Origin: Fusobacterium sp. FSA-380-WT-3A
GTDB lineage: Bacteria; Fusobacteriota; Fusobacteriia; Fusobacteriales; Fusobacteriaceae
Length of the DNA stretch: 64,000 nt
Assembly (NCBI RefSeq): GCF_012843705.1
Contig: NZ_JABAFQ010000002.1
Location: forward strand, 186,001 to 250,000
Reading direction: 5' to 3'
Position 1 is the stretch's first letter, and every line of letters begins with the position of its first letter. The translations under genes were made by a program, and so were the position numbers. Shown here one piece after another: positions 8,155 to 17,040 of this stretch. A model generated the notes under the pieces. The model had not been told where the DNA came from and did no database searches. It saw nothing but the letters and a program-made list of their open reading frames with translations.

Positions 8155-9870
8155 TTAGTATTTTTTCATTAATTCTTTTACAGTCTCAACTACTTTTGAT
8201 TTTTCAATTTCAATAGTTTCATTTGTTCTTCTTATTTTTAATTCAACAATTCCTTCAGAAGATTTTTTACCACAAACCACTTTAAATGGGAATCCGATTA
8301 AGTCAGCATCTTTAAATTTGAAACCAGCTCTTTCGTTTCTATCATCATAAATAGTTTCTATTCCATTTTCTTCTAATAAATTATGTAATTCTTCAGCTAA
8401 AGAAACTTGAGTTTCATCTTTCATATTAGTTGCTATTACATCTACTATAAATGGAGCAATTGCTGTTGGCCAAATAATACCATTTTCATCATTATTTTGC
8501 TCAATAGCAGCTGACATTGTTCTAGAAATTCCTATTCCATAACATCCCATTTCCATAACAACTTCTTTTCCATTTTCATCTAATACAACTGCATGCATTG
8601 GAGTAGAATATTTTTTACCTAATTTAAATATATGTCCACATTCTATTCCTCTTGCTACTCTTAAAGGTTTTCCACAGATTGAACAGATATCTCCTTCTTT
8701 AACTTTTCTTACATCAGCTACTATATCAGCTGTATAATCTCTTCCATAATTTACATTTAAATAGTGAGTATCTTTTTGATTTCCTCCAGCTGTGTGGTTA
8801 GGAATATTTATTACAGACTCATCAGCTATAACTGTTATTCCTTTTGATTTTAAATCTAATCCATATGGTCCTATGAATCCTTTAAATAATCCTAATTTTT
8901 CAATTTCTTCATCAGTTAACATAACTATATCTATTGTATCTATAAGATTTTTTACTTTAACTTCGTTAACTTCTATATCCCCTCTTATTAATACCATATA
9001 AGGTTTATCATTAACTACATCTTTATACATTATAGCTTTAACTGTTCTTTCTATTTCTACTTCTAAACTTTTTACAACATCTTCTATCTTTGCAATATTT
9101 GGAGTTGGAACTAATACTGGTTCTTTTAATTCTTCTTTAGGAAGATTTGTTATTACATTTGTAGCTTTTTCTACATTTGCCCCATAATGACAAGAATCAC
9201 AGAAAATTAATTCATCTTCTCCTGAGTTTGCCATAACATGAAATTCTTTTGAACCACTACCACCAATTGCCCCTGAATCAGCATCAACTATTCTAAAATC
9301 TAATCCACATCTTGAGAATATTTTTGAATAAGCTTGTTGCATATTATCAAATTCTTTATCAAGTCCTTCTCTATCTACTGAAAAAGAATATCCATCTTTC
9401 ATAAGGAATTCTCTTCCTCTCATAAGTCCAAATCTAGGTCTTCTTTCATCTCTAAATTTAGTTTGTATTTGATATAAATTTATTGGTAATGCTTTATATG
9501 AAAAGATATCACTTCTAACAATATCAGTTATTACTTCTTCATGAGTAGGTCCTAATACAAAATCTCTTTCGTGTCTATCTTTTAATCTAATCATTTCAGC
9601 ACCCATTACATCCCATCTTCCTGACTCTTGCCATATTTCAGCTGGTTGTAATACAGGCATAAATAACTCTACAGCTCCTGCTTTATTCATCTCTTCTCTT
9701 ACAATATTTTCTACTTTTCTAAGAGTTCTATATCCCATTGGCAAATAAGTATAAACTCCACTAGCCAATTTTTTTATCATTCCTGCTCTAAGTAATAGTT
9801 TGTGACTTACTATTTCTGCTTCTTTTGGGGTTTCTTTTAGAGTTTTTATATAATATTTACTAAATCTCAT
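8155..9870 (-). CDS. proS: Prolyl-tRNA synthetase (bacterial type)
   Basis: Charges tRNA-Pro in the cytosol. The 571-residue class II synthetase has the long bacterial form: motif 1 near 60-80, GPTHEE (107-112), motif 2 around FRDERRPRFGLMRGREF (139-155), and an inserted editing domain between about 230 and 400 that hydrolyses mischarged Ala-tRNA-Pro. Motif 3 lies near MGCYGIGISR, and the anticodon-binding domain fills the last 110 residues. The start is supported by AAGGAGGAAAGAGGG upstream. It lies 78 bases after recG and is followed by a strong terminator. Confidence 0.97.
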   Translation of the reverse strand: MRFSKYYIKTLKETPKEAEIVSHKLLLRAGMIKKLASGVYTYLPMGYRTLRKVENIVREEMNKAGAVELFMPVLQPAEIWQESGRWDVMGAEMIRLKDRHERDFVLGPTHEEVITDIVRSDIFSYKALPINLYQIQTKFRDERRPRFGLMRGREFLMKDGYSFSVDREGLDKEFDNMQQAYSKIFSRCGLDFRIVDADSGAIGGSGSKEFHVMANSGEDELIFCDSCHYGANVEKATNVITNLPKEELKEPVLVPTPNIAKIEDVVKSLEVEIERTVKAIMYKDVVNDKPYMVLIRGDIEVNEVKVKNLIDTIDIVMLTDEEIEKLGLFKGFIGPYGLDLKSKGITVIADESVINIPNHTAGGNQKDTHYLNVNYGRDYTADIVADVRKVKEGDICSICGKPLRVARGIECGHIFKLGKKYSTPMHAVVLDENGKEVVMEMGCYGIGISRTMSAAIEQNNDENGIIWPTAIAPFIVDVIATNMKDETQVSLAEELHNLLEENGIETIYDDRNERAGFKFKDADLIGFPFKVVCGKKSSEGIVELKIRRTNETIEIEKSKVVETVKELMKKY

Positions 9871-9948
9871 TATTCCCTCTTTCCTCCTTAAAATTTCTTC
9901 AAATTGTACTCTTCATTCTATCATACTTTTTTATTTTTTAAAAGTTTT

Positions 9949-12003
9949 TTAAATACTTTCTTTAAATTTATCTAAAATATCTCTTGATAAATATTCGTTA
10001 TTTATTTTTCCATTATTTTTATTTAAATAATCTAAACAAATTTCTTTTACAAGTTTTATAGTTTTAACATCTTGAGTTATATCTATAAATTTTAAATCAC
10101 TAAAACCAGATTGTTTTACACCAAATATTTCTCCAGCTTTTCTAAGCCTTAAATCCTCTTCAGCTATTTCAAAACCATCATTTGTTTTTTCCATTATTCT
10201 CATTCTAGCTTTAGTATTATCATTATCACTATTAGAAATTAAGAAACAATAAGATTGATACTCTCCTCTTCCAACCCTTCCTCTTAATTGATGTAATGAA
10301 GATAATCCAAATCTTTCTGCATTAATAATTGTAATAATACTTGCATTAGGCACATTTACCCCAACTTCTACTACTGTTGTAGAAAGTAAAATATCTATCT
10401 CTTTATTTTTAAATTGTTTCATTATTTCATCTTTTTCTTGATTTTTCATTTTTCCATGAAGAATTCCTATTTTTCTATTAGAAAATATATTTTCTATTTC
10501 TACTTTATATTCTTCAACAGATTTTGCTGAAATTTTGTCACTATCTTCTATTAATGGTACTATAAAATAACTTTGTCTTCCCTCTTTTAATTTTTTTTCA
10601 ATAAATTCATAAACTTTTTGTAAATCACTATCATTATTTATCCATTTAGTTTTTATAGGTTTTCTTCCTGGTGGTAATTCGTCTATTATGGATACATCTA
10701 AATCTCCATATATACTTAAAGCTAAAGACCTTGGAATTGGAGTAGCACTCATTACTAATAAATTAGACAAAATTCCTTTATCTCTCAATTTTTTTCTTTG
10801 TACAACTCCAAATCTATGTTGCTCATCTATTACTATTAATCCTAAATTTTTAAATTCTACATTATCTTCAATTAAAGCATGAGTTCCTATTAAAAGTTGA
10901 GCTTCTCCATTCTTTATATCTTCAAGTAATTTTTCTTTTTTCTTTCCTTTTATACTGCCTGTTAGTAAATCTACTCTCACTCCTAAATTTTCAAATTCTT
11001 CTTTTACAGAAAGATAATGTTGTGTAGCTAATATTTCTGTTGGAGCCATTATTACACCTTGATAATTATTTTCTATTATATATAATAATAAAACCATTGC
11101 CACTATAGTTTTTCCACTTCCAACATCACCTTGTATAAGTCTATTTATATATATTCCCTCATTTAATTCTTTATATATTTCTGTAATAACTTTTTTCTGA
11201 GCCTTTGTCAGTTGAAAACCTAAATTTTCAAGATAATTTTTTACCAGATTTCTATTATCTTTTAACTTATAATTTCTTTCATGTAAATTTCCAGATACAT
11301 ATTTATTTTGTAAAATTCCCATTTCTAATACTAATAATTCTTCTATAGCAAATCTTCTTTTTCCCTCTTCTAATAATTTTTTATTTTCTGGAAAATGAAT
11401 TTCTTTCAAAGCAGATTTTCTATCTAAAATTTTATATTTTTCTACAATTTCATTTGGAATATTTTCATAAAAATATTTTGAATAATTATTTAATATTTTT
11501 TTTAAAATTTTTCTTAAAGAATTTTGAGTAAATGCTTTTGTTGTACTATATATAGGTAATATTTCTCCCTTTGAAACTTCCTGTTGATTAGATACTTTTT
11601 TATATTCTGGATTTGTCATTTGAAAATTATATCCAGGTTTTACTTGACCTATTAGTATATACTCTTCTCCAACTTTTAAAGTTTTTGCTAGATAAGGCAT
11701 TTGAAACCAAACTACATCTATAACTCCAGTTCCATCTGTAGCTCTTGCTTTAGTCATCTTTACTCTTGAAGGTATATATGGATTTGTTATAGATAAAAAC
11801 TGTACTTTTAAAACTACATACTCATTTCCTCTCAATTCTTCTATTTTTTTTATATTTGTTCTATCATCATAGGCTCTAGGAAAATAATAAATCAAGTCTT
11901 TCAATGTAAAAATTCCTAAAGATAAAAGATTTTTTTTCTCTTTAGGAGTTATATTATCTAAATTTTCTATTTTTTCAAAAATTATTTCATAATTATCTTC
12001 CAT
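9949..12003 (-). CDS. recG: ATP-dependent DNA helicase RecG
   Basis: Branch-migration helicase that remodels stalled forks and D-loops. An N-terminal wedge/OB region (to about 260) precedes a superfamily 2 motor with Walker A GDVGSGKT, the DEQH box (VIDEQHRFG), a SATPIPRSL motif III and the C-terminal RecG motif around RLRKAGEIFG. The ATG at 12003 has GGAG six bases upstream. An in-frame TTG four codons earlier overlaps that binding site and is rejected. The protein is about 684 residues, normal for RecG. Confidence 0.97.
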   Translation of the reverse strand: MEDNYEIIFEKIENLDNITPKEKKNLLSLGIFTLKDLIYYFPRAYDDRTNIKKIEELRGNEYVVLKVQFLSITNPYIPSRVKMTKARATDGTGVIDVVWFQMPYLAKTLKVGEEYILIGQVKPGYNFQMTNPEYKKVSNQQEVSKGEILPIYSTTKAFTQNSLRKILKKILNNYSKYFYENIPNEIVEKYKILDRKSALKEIHFPENKKLLEEGKRRFAIEELLVLEMGILQNKYVSGNLHERNYKLKDNRNLVKNYLENLGFQLTKAQKKVITEIYKELNEGIYINRLIQGDVGSGKTIVAMVLLLYIIENNYQGVIMAPTEILATQHYLSVKEEFENLGVRVDLLTGSIKGKKKEKLLEDIKNGEAQLLIGTHALIEDNVEFKNLGLIVIDEQHRFGVVQRKKLRDKGILSNLLVMSATPIPRSLALSIYGDLDVSIIDELPPGRKPIKTKWINNDSDLQKVYEFIEKKLKEGRQSYFIVPLIEDSDKISAKSVEEYKVEIENIFSNRKIGILHGKMKNQEKDEIMKQFKNKEIDILLSTTVVEVGVNVPNASIITIINAERFGLSSLHQLRGRVGRGEYQSYCFLISNSDNDNTKARMRIMEKTNDGFEIAEEDLRLRKAGEIFGVKQSGFSDLKFIDITQDVKTIKLVKEICLDYLNKNNGKINNEYLSRDILDKFKESI

Positions 12004-12031
12004 AATCTTCTCCAATATTTTTTTATTTTTT

Positions 12032-12040
12032 ATTATATCA
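12032..12040 (-). promoter_or_regulatory. Probable recG promoter (extended -10)
   Basis: TGATATAAT on the minus strand, with TATAAT at 12032-12037, lies 28 bases before the recG ATG. The -35 region is weak, so the extended -10 would have to carry recognition. Confidence 0.5.
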
Positions 12041-12070
12041 TATTATTTAATAAATAACTCTAAAAATAAG

Positions 12071-12099
12071 TTCTATATTTAATAATTATATTGTATAAT
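12071..12099 (+). promoter_or_regulatory. Probable promoter of the first IclR gene
   Basis: TTCTAT at 12071, 17-bp spacer, TATAAT at 12094-12099. It is divergent from and back to back with the recG promoter. Confidence 0.5.
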
Positions 12100-12123
12100 A
12101 TAAAAAAATAAGAGGTGATATAA

Positions 12124-12891
12124 TTGAAAGAAAAAATTATTACAGAAAAAAAAGTCCCTGCTGTTGAAAAAGCTGATAAAATTTTTGAATTTTTATATAT
12201 TAGAGAAAAAGCTAATCAATCTACTATATCTAAAGAATTAAATATACCAAAAGCTACTACTCATAGGTTATTATCAGTATTAACTGAATTAAATTATTTA
12301 AATTTTGAAGATCATCTATATTCTCTTGGAGAAAAATTCTCTATTTTTTCAAATAAAAATGATAAATATACTTTAATAAAAAATATATCTCATCCTTATT
12401 TAGAAGAGCTTTCTTTAAAATTTAAAGAAACTTTTAAATTAAGTGTATTAGATGATAATGTTATTAGATGTATTGCAAAGATTGTAAGTGGCGATTTAAT
12501 TAAAGTTTCTGTAAATGAAAACTCTATCTATCCACTACATGCTGGAGCTGCTAGTAAAATTTTAATTTGTCAACTTAGTGAAAGTAGGTTAAATAAATTA
12601 TTACCACCTACTTTACCAAAATATACTGAAAATACAATTACTGATAGAGAAGAATTAAAAAAAGAACTTTTTAAAATTAATATTAATAAGCTTTCTTTTG
12701 ATAATATGGAACATTCAGAAGAAATTAAAGCTGTTGCTGTACCAATTTTAACTGAATCAAATAAAATTATTGCCGCTATTAGTTGTCCTTGTTTTTCTGA
12801 TGACTTAACACAAGAAAAAACTAATTTTTTAATTTCTGAAATGAGAAAAGCTTCTTCTGAAATTTCAAAAAGATTAAAATATTTTAAATAA
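12124..12891 (+). CDS. IclR-family transcriptional regulator
   Basis: A 255-residue regulator with an N-terminal winged helix-turn-helix (about 13-70, with IPKATTHRLL as recognition helix) and a C-terminal effector-binding domain (about 85-250), the standard IclR layout. It begins at a TTG codon, supported by an AGAGGTG site six to eight bases upstream; no ATG is available nearby. The tctCBA-aldolase operon converges on it from the other side, so regulation of that transporter or of the uronate genes is plausible. The effector is unknown. A second IclR gene lies at 22776. Confidence 0.92.
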   Translation: MKEKIITEKKVPAVEKADKIFEFLYIREKANQSTISKELNIPKATTHRLLSVLTELNYLNFEDHLYSLGEKFSIFSNKNDKYTLIKNISHPYLEELSLKFKETFKLSVLDDNVIRCIAKIVSGDLIKVSVNENSIYPLHAGAASKILICQLSESRLNKLLPPTLPKYTENTITDREELKKELFKININKLSFDNMEHSEEIKAVAVPILTESNKIIAAISCPCFSDDLTQEKTNFLISEMRKASSEISKRLKYFK

Positions 12892-13031
12892 TATTCCTAT
12901 AAAATATTTTATTATAATCTAAAAATAAATTTAGAAAATAATAAGTTTTTAATTTATTATAGAAAATTAAAAACTTTATATTAATATTAAATAAAAAATA
13001 TTAATTAAATTTAAATATATAAGTTAGAATT

Positions 13032-13070
13032 AAAAAAGCTGAAGATTTTAAAATTATCTTCAGCAATTTT
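13032..13070. terminator. Bidirectional terminator between iclR and the tct operon
   Basis: A 9-bp stem (13038-13046 with 13056-13064) has A-runs on the left and T-runs on the right, so it can serve both the plus-strand iclR and the minus-strand tct operon. The rest of the 224-base gap is featureless A+T-rich DNA. Confidence 0.85.
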
Positions 13071-13115
13071 TATATTAAAATTTATTTAATTTAAATATTA
13101 ATTTTATCTATAGTT

Positions 13116-13778
13116 TTATAAAACTCCAAATTTTTTAAATGCTTCTGTAGAACTCATTCCATTTCTTATCGCTTCTACAAATTTATTTTCACCTTTTATT
13201 TTTTCTAAAGCCTCTTCTATTACTTTTTCTTCCACTTCTCTTGGAACTACTACAACTCCATCTTCATCTGCCACTATTAAATCTCTGTTATGAATTGTCA
13301 CGCCTCCTATTTCTATAGTACAACGAAAATCCACAACTTGAGTTCTTACTCCAGAATCTTGAGCATAACTTCCCATACTAAATATTGGCCAATCTATTTT
13401 CTCAATTTGTCTTGTATCTCTATGGTATCCATTGATTATAGCTCCTACTCCTCCTCTGTATTTAGCAGTAGTTGTTAATAACTCTCCCCAATAAGCACAT
13501 CTTTGAGTTCCACCAGTGCAAATATAAATTTCATTTTCTTCTATTTGATCTAGTGCTTCTGTTAATCTTCCAAAAGGTTTTTCTTGAGGACCAAAAACAT
13601 CAATCATTAATACTGTCATTGCATAACCAACTATTTTTTGCCCTTTTTTCATAGCTTTTATTTGTGGTGGTAAAATTTGATGATAATATCCATAAGAATC
13701 TAAAATATCTCCTATAACAGAAGTATTTAATTTTTCTTTTATTATTTCTAATAATTCATTTTTATTTAATTTCATCAT
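13116..13778 (-). CDS. RraA-like / HMG-CHA aldolase family protein
   Basis: A 220-residue member of the RraA superfamily. The GEL segment (98-100) and the NGYHRD motif with R120 and D121 correspond to the metal- and substrate-binding residues of 4-hydroxy-4-methyl-2-oxoglutarate / 4-carboxy-4-hydroxy-2-oxoadipate aldolases. An aldolase or oxaloacetate-decarboxylase role is therefore more likely than RNase E inhibition. It is the last gene of an operon with a tripartite tricarboxylate transporter, which suggests it acts on the imported carboxylic acid; the actual substrate cannot be read from sequence. GAGGGAG precedes a doubled ATG; the first is used. Confidence 0.85.
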   Translation of the reverse strand: MMKLNKNELLEIIKEKLNTSVIGDILDSYGYYHQILPPQIKAMKKGQKIVGYAMTVLMIDVFGPQEKPFGRLTEALDQIEENEIYICTGGTQRCAYWGELLTTTAKYRGGVGAIINGYHRDTRQIEKIDWPIFSMGSYAQDSGVRTQVVDFRCTIEIGGVTIHNRDLIVADEDGVVVVPREVEEKVIEEALEKIKGENKFVEAIRNGMSSTEAFKKFGVL

Positions 13779-13805
13779 AATTACTCCCTCTATTCTAATC
13801 TTTTA

Positions 13806-15275
13806 CTATTTTTTCTGTTTTCTCATTGCTGAATAAGCAGATAATATTGATAATAATAAAAATACTATAGTTATTGGTCTCGTCCATAAAAATGAATATG
13901 ACCCTTCATACATAAGAACAGCTTTTCTTAAATTTGTTTCTAACATAGGTCCTAAAATTACTGATAATACTATAGGGGAACTAGGCATTTTTATTTTTCC
14001 CATAATATATCCTATTATTCCAAAAGCAAAAGTTACTCCTACATCAAATACACTATTATTCATTGAATAAGAACCTATTGATGATAACATTAATATACTA
14101 GGAATCATCATTATCTTTGGAATTTCAACTATTCTACTATAAAATTTTATTCCTGCTAATCCTATAACTAATAATAAAATATTTCCTAAAATCATAGAAC
14201 TAAATAATCCATACACAATTTCAGGATTTTGTTCAAATAATAATGGCCCTGGTGTCAATCCTTGAATTATTAAAGCTCCTAAAAGCACAGCTGCTACTGC
14301 ATCTCCAGGTACTCCAAGAGTTAATAATGGAACTAAAGCTCCACCTGTTACTCCATTATTTCCTGATTCTGGGGCACAAATTCCCTTTAAATTTCCATTT
14401 CCAAATTCTTCATTTTTATTGCTTCTTTTTACTTCATTATAACATACAAAAGCTGCAATATCTGCTCCTGCTCCAGGAATAGCTCCTATAAAAGTTCCTA
14501 TTATCCCTGATTTTAAAATTGTAGGTGCACATTTCTTAATTTCAGATAAACTCATATATGATCTATCCATCTTAATATTTGTTTTTATTTCTTTTTCATT
14601 TATTAGAGCTTCTATTTGATTAAAAACTTCTGATACTGCAAATAATCCTATTAAAACTGGAATAACAGAAAATCCATTCAATAAATCTACTATTCCAAAA
14701 GTAAATCTTGGATAACTTGTAATATAATCCATTCCAGCTGTAGAAATTAATAATCCTACAACTCCTGCAGTTATTCCTTTTAAAAAGTTTTCAGCTGATA
14801 TACTAGCTATTATAGTTAATCCAAATAAGGCTAAAGCAAAATATTCTGGAGCTGAAAATCTTAAAGCAAATTTTGCTAAAACTGGTGAAATCGTAACAAG
14901 AGCAACACAACTTATTAATCCTCCACAAGCTGAAGCTATTGTCGAAGCACTCAAAGCTTTAGCTGGATGTCCTTGTTTTACCAATGGATATCCATCAAAA
15001 CATGTTGCTGCTGAAGCTGGAGTTCCAGGAGTATTTAAAAGTATTGCAGATATAGAGCCTCCATAAATAGCTCCTACATATATACCTACTAACATTATAA
15101 GTCCTGTAACTGCATCCATTCCAAAAGTAAATGGTAATAATATAGCAACTCCCATTGTAGCTGTAAGACCTGGTAAAGCTCCTATTATGATTCCTCCACC
15201 TACACCTAAAACTAAATATATAAAGTTTCCTATTTGTAAAGCTGTTCCTAATCCTGTTAATAAATTTCCTAACAT
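13806..15275 (-). CDS. tctA: Tripartite tricarboxylate transporter, large permease TctA
   Basis: A 489-residue inner-membrane protein with about a dozen hydrophobic helices and the family glycine-rich segments GALPGLTATMGVAILLPFTF (near 33-52) and PGAGADIAAFVCYNE (near 266-280). TctA is the translocation subunit of TTT importers, which take up di- and tricarboxylates with a periplasmic binding protein and cation gradients. An AGGAGG site overlaps the end of tctB ten bases upstream. It sits between tctB and the aldolase gene. Confidence 0.95.
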   Translation of the reverse strand: MLGNLLTGLGTALQIGNFIYLVLGVGGGIIIGALPGLTATMGVAILLPFTFGMDAVTGLIMLVGIYVGAIYGGSISAILLNTPGTPASAATCFDGYPLVKQGHPAKALSASTIASACGGLISCVALVTISPVLAKFALRFSAPEYFALALFGLTIIASISAENFLKGITAGVVGLLISTAGMDYITSYPRFTFGIVDLLNGFSVIPVLIGLFAVSEVFNQIEALINEKEIKTNIKMDRSYMSLSEIKKCAPTILKSGIIGTFIGAIPGAGADIAAFVCYNEVKRSNKNEEFGNGNLKGICAPESGNNGVTGGALVPLLTLGVPGDAVAAVLLGALIIQGLTPGPLLFEQNPEIVYGLFSSMILGNILLLVIGLAGIKFYSRIVEIPKIMMIPSILMLSSIGSYSMNNSVFDVGVTFAFGIIGYIMGKIKMPSSPIVLSVILGPMLETNLRKAVLMYEGSYSFLWTRPITIVFLLLSILSAYSAMRKQKK

Positions 15276-15285
15276 AATTTTCCTC

Positions 15286-15735
15286 CTATATTAATATTCC
15301 CACTGGTAAAGATACTTTAAACGCATATGTGAATAAAAGATATAGACCTAACGGAAAAATTATTGAATAAACTATCTTTAAAATTAATGAATTCTTTTTT
15401 AAAATAGAAATTACTACAAAAGAAAATAAAATTGTTGATGTCAAATAACCAAGTCTTCCTATTAGAAAGATATAAACAGCAAAAACTCCAATAGTTAATA
15501 AAGTTGACTTTGGGCTTTGTTCTATTTTTTCTTTTGTTTCTCCTTTTTTATCTTCTATTACCTTAAAAATAAAAATTAAAGCACTTAATATAAATAATAT
15601 AATTGAAATAACTTTTGGAAAAAAATCAGGTCCTAAACCACTATCACCTATATAACTCATATCAAAATTGCTAGCAGAATAGTATACTATTGCACTAACA
15701 ATACATAACAAAATAGAAAATATTTTTTCTAACAA
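15286..15735 (-). CDS. tctB: Tripartite tricarboxylate transporter, small permease TctB
   Basis: A 149-residue protein with four hydrophobic segments, the TctB/DUF1468 layout. The start is placed at the TTG at 15735 because an AAGGAGG site lies just upstream and the protein then begins directly with the first membrane helix, as TctB proteins do. An upstream in-frame ATG (15789) would translate through the intergenic hairpin and has no binding site. It lies after the partial terminator that follows tctC and is expected to be made at lower level than the binding protein. Confidence 0.88.
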   Translation of the reverse strand: MLEKIFSILLCIVSAIVYYSASNFDMSYIGDSGLGPDFFPKVISIILFILSALIFIFKVIEDKKGETKEKIEQSPKSTLLTIGVFAVYIFLIGRLGYLTSTILFSFVVISILKKNSLILKIVYSIIFPLGLYLLFTYAFKVSLPVGILI

Positions 15736-15754
15736 AACTTCCTCCTTTTTATTT

Positions 15755-15784
15755 AAAAAAGGGATTAATGAAAATCCCTTTTTT
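15755..15784 (-). terminator. Internal hairpin terminator between tctC and tctB
   Basis: A perfect 12-bp stem, six A/T pairs plus GGGATT/AATCCC, with a six-base loop, followed by six Ts on the minus strand. It lies 17 bases after the tctC stop and 20 bases before the tctB start, inside the operon. It probably terminates most transcripts after the binding-protein gene, or protects the tctC message 3' end. Confidence 0.8.
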
Positions 15785-15800
15785 GACATACATTAATTTC

Positions 15801-16727
15801 TTAGTTTAAATTATCTATAATTTCTTTTATTACTTTTGTATCATCTTCTATGAATTTTTCGAAATCTTTAGGTCCTAGATATTTTACGCCAAAGTTTGCA
15901 TTATTCATAAAGTTATTAAAGTCTTCTGATTTTGTAACTTTTTCTATTGCATTATTTAATGTATCAACTATTTCTGGATCTGTTCCTTTTGGCACAGCTA
16001 TTCCTCTCCAAGTTCCAGAAACTATATCATATCCTAATTCACCTAATGTTGGTATTTCAGGTAAAGTAGCAGATCTTTCTGTAGCCATTAATCCTAATGC
16101 TCTAAATTGCCCAGATTTTATTTGTCCAATTGCTTCTCCAGGTCCCATTAAAGTAAAATCAGCATGATTTCCTAATAAAGCTGGAACAACTTCTCCTGCT
16201 CCATTATAAGGAATATGATTAAATTTAACTCCTACCTTATTTTCTATTGCTAAAGCATAGAAATTAGGTTTAGCTGTACTTGCAAATTTAACTTTTTCTG
16301 GTCTTGCTTTTGCATCATCTAAAATATCTTGGAAAGTTTTATATTTAGAATCTTTTCCAACTAAAACTACTGCTGGGTCCATATTAACTAATGATACTAA
16401 GTCAAAATTTTTATATGTTATTGGTGATAACTTCATTAATGGTAAAGATACAATTTCTCTTGTTATCATTGTGATTGTATAACCATCTTTTTTAGATGTA
16501 GAACCTGCAGTCATTCCTACTGCCCCTGCTCCACCTGTTCTGTTTACAATTATAACTGGTTGCCCTAATTCTCTTTCTAATAGACTTCCTAATTTTCTTG
16601 CTACTGCATCAGTTCCTCCACCTGCTGCAAATGGAACAATTAAGTTGATATTTTTAGTTGGATAATCTTTTCCAAAAGTAAAAATACCTAAAATCATAAA
16701 TAATAGTGCTACCAATTTTTTCTTCAT
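15801..16727 (-). CDS. tctC: Tripartite tricarboxylate transporter substrate-binding protein TctC
   Basis: A 308-residue secreted binding protein of the TctC/Bug family. It has a Sec signal peptide (MKKK, hydrophobic core, cleavage near residues 18-20), then the typical start YPTKNINLIVPFAAGGGTD, where the loop holds the carboxylate ligand, and the GAGAVGMTAG loop. It is the first gene of the operon, with a strong AGGAGG site and a promoter about 90 bases upstream. The ligand is unknown: Bug proteins bind citrate, amino acids, nicotinate and other carboxylates. Confidence 0.95.
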   Translation of the reverse strand: MKKKLVALLFMILGIFTFGKDYPTKNINLIVPFAAGGGTDAVARKLGSLLERELGQPVIIVNRTGGAGAVGMTAGSTSKKDGYTITMITREIVSLPLMKLSPITYKNFDLVSLVNMDPAVVLVGKDSKYKTFQDILDDAKARPEKVKFASTAKPNFYALAIENKVGVKFNHIPYNGAGEVVPALLGNHADFTLMGPGEAIGQIKSGQFRALGLMATERSATLPEIPTLGELGYDIVSGTWRGIAVPKGTDPEIVDTLNNAIEKVTKSEDFNNFMNNANFGVKYLGPKDFEKFIEDDTKVIKEIIDNLN

Positions 16728-16816
16728 AACAAATCCTCCTTGTTTTTTCTAAAACATTTTGTTTTTTTTTAGAGATATAAGTTTTTTTTACAATCTCTAA
16801 ATCACTAATTAATATA

Positions 16817-16845
16817 TTTATACATTATTTTTTATTTTTTATCAA
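16817..16845 (-). promoter_or_regulatory. tctC operon promoter
   Basis: -35 TTGATA (16840-16845), 17-bp spacer, -10 TATAAA (16817-16822) on the minus strand. Confidence 0.7.
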
Positions 16846-16860
16846 TTCTTTTTTTTAAAA

Positions 16861-16882
16861 AAAATTTCGTATATGAAATTTT
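16861..16882. promoter_or_regulatory. Operator candidate upstream of tctC
   Basis: An inverted repeat centred on TTTCGTATATGAAA (16865-16878) with flanking A and T runs; only one base pair breaks the symmetry. It lies about 15 bases upstream of the tctC -35 box. The core recurs near kdgA at 32574-32587. Confidence 0.55.
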
Positions 16883-16948
16883 TTTACCATTCTCTTAATT
16901 CTTTTACTTTTGTAATTTATATTTTTGTACTTTCTTTTTTTATTTAAA

Positions 16949-16964
16949 ATTCCATATATGGAAT
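16949..16964. promoter_or_regulatory. Operator candidate upstream of the AEC permease
   Basis: A perfect 16-bp palindrome, ATTCCATATATGGAAT, related to the other site by the central TATAT and the TTYC/GRAA arms. It is placed about 80 bases before the AEC start. Confidence 0.5.
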
Positions 16965-17040
16965 CTTTTTGCTTTTTTTTACTTTTCTTTTTTCTATTTT
17001 ATAGATAATATATGATTAAATTATATTTTAGGAGGTTTCT

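Larger units (their letters stand above)
16728..17040. promoter_or_regulatory. Divergent control region between tctC and the AEC permease
   Basis: 313 bases of very A+T-rich DNA. It holds the tctC promoter, two palindromic operator candidates and the AGGAGG site of the AEC gene. The tctC leader can also form an 8-bp stem (16769-16776 with 16793-16800). Its distal arm can pair alternatively with a downstream TTTTAGA, giving two mutually exclusive hairpins; the significance of this is unclear. Confidence 0.6.

Noticed and set aside
12004-12015. TTG start four codons upstream for recG
   Set aside because: The TTG overlaps the GGAG ribosome binding site that fits the ATG at 12003.
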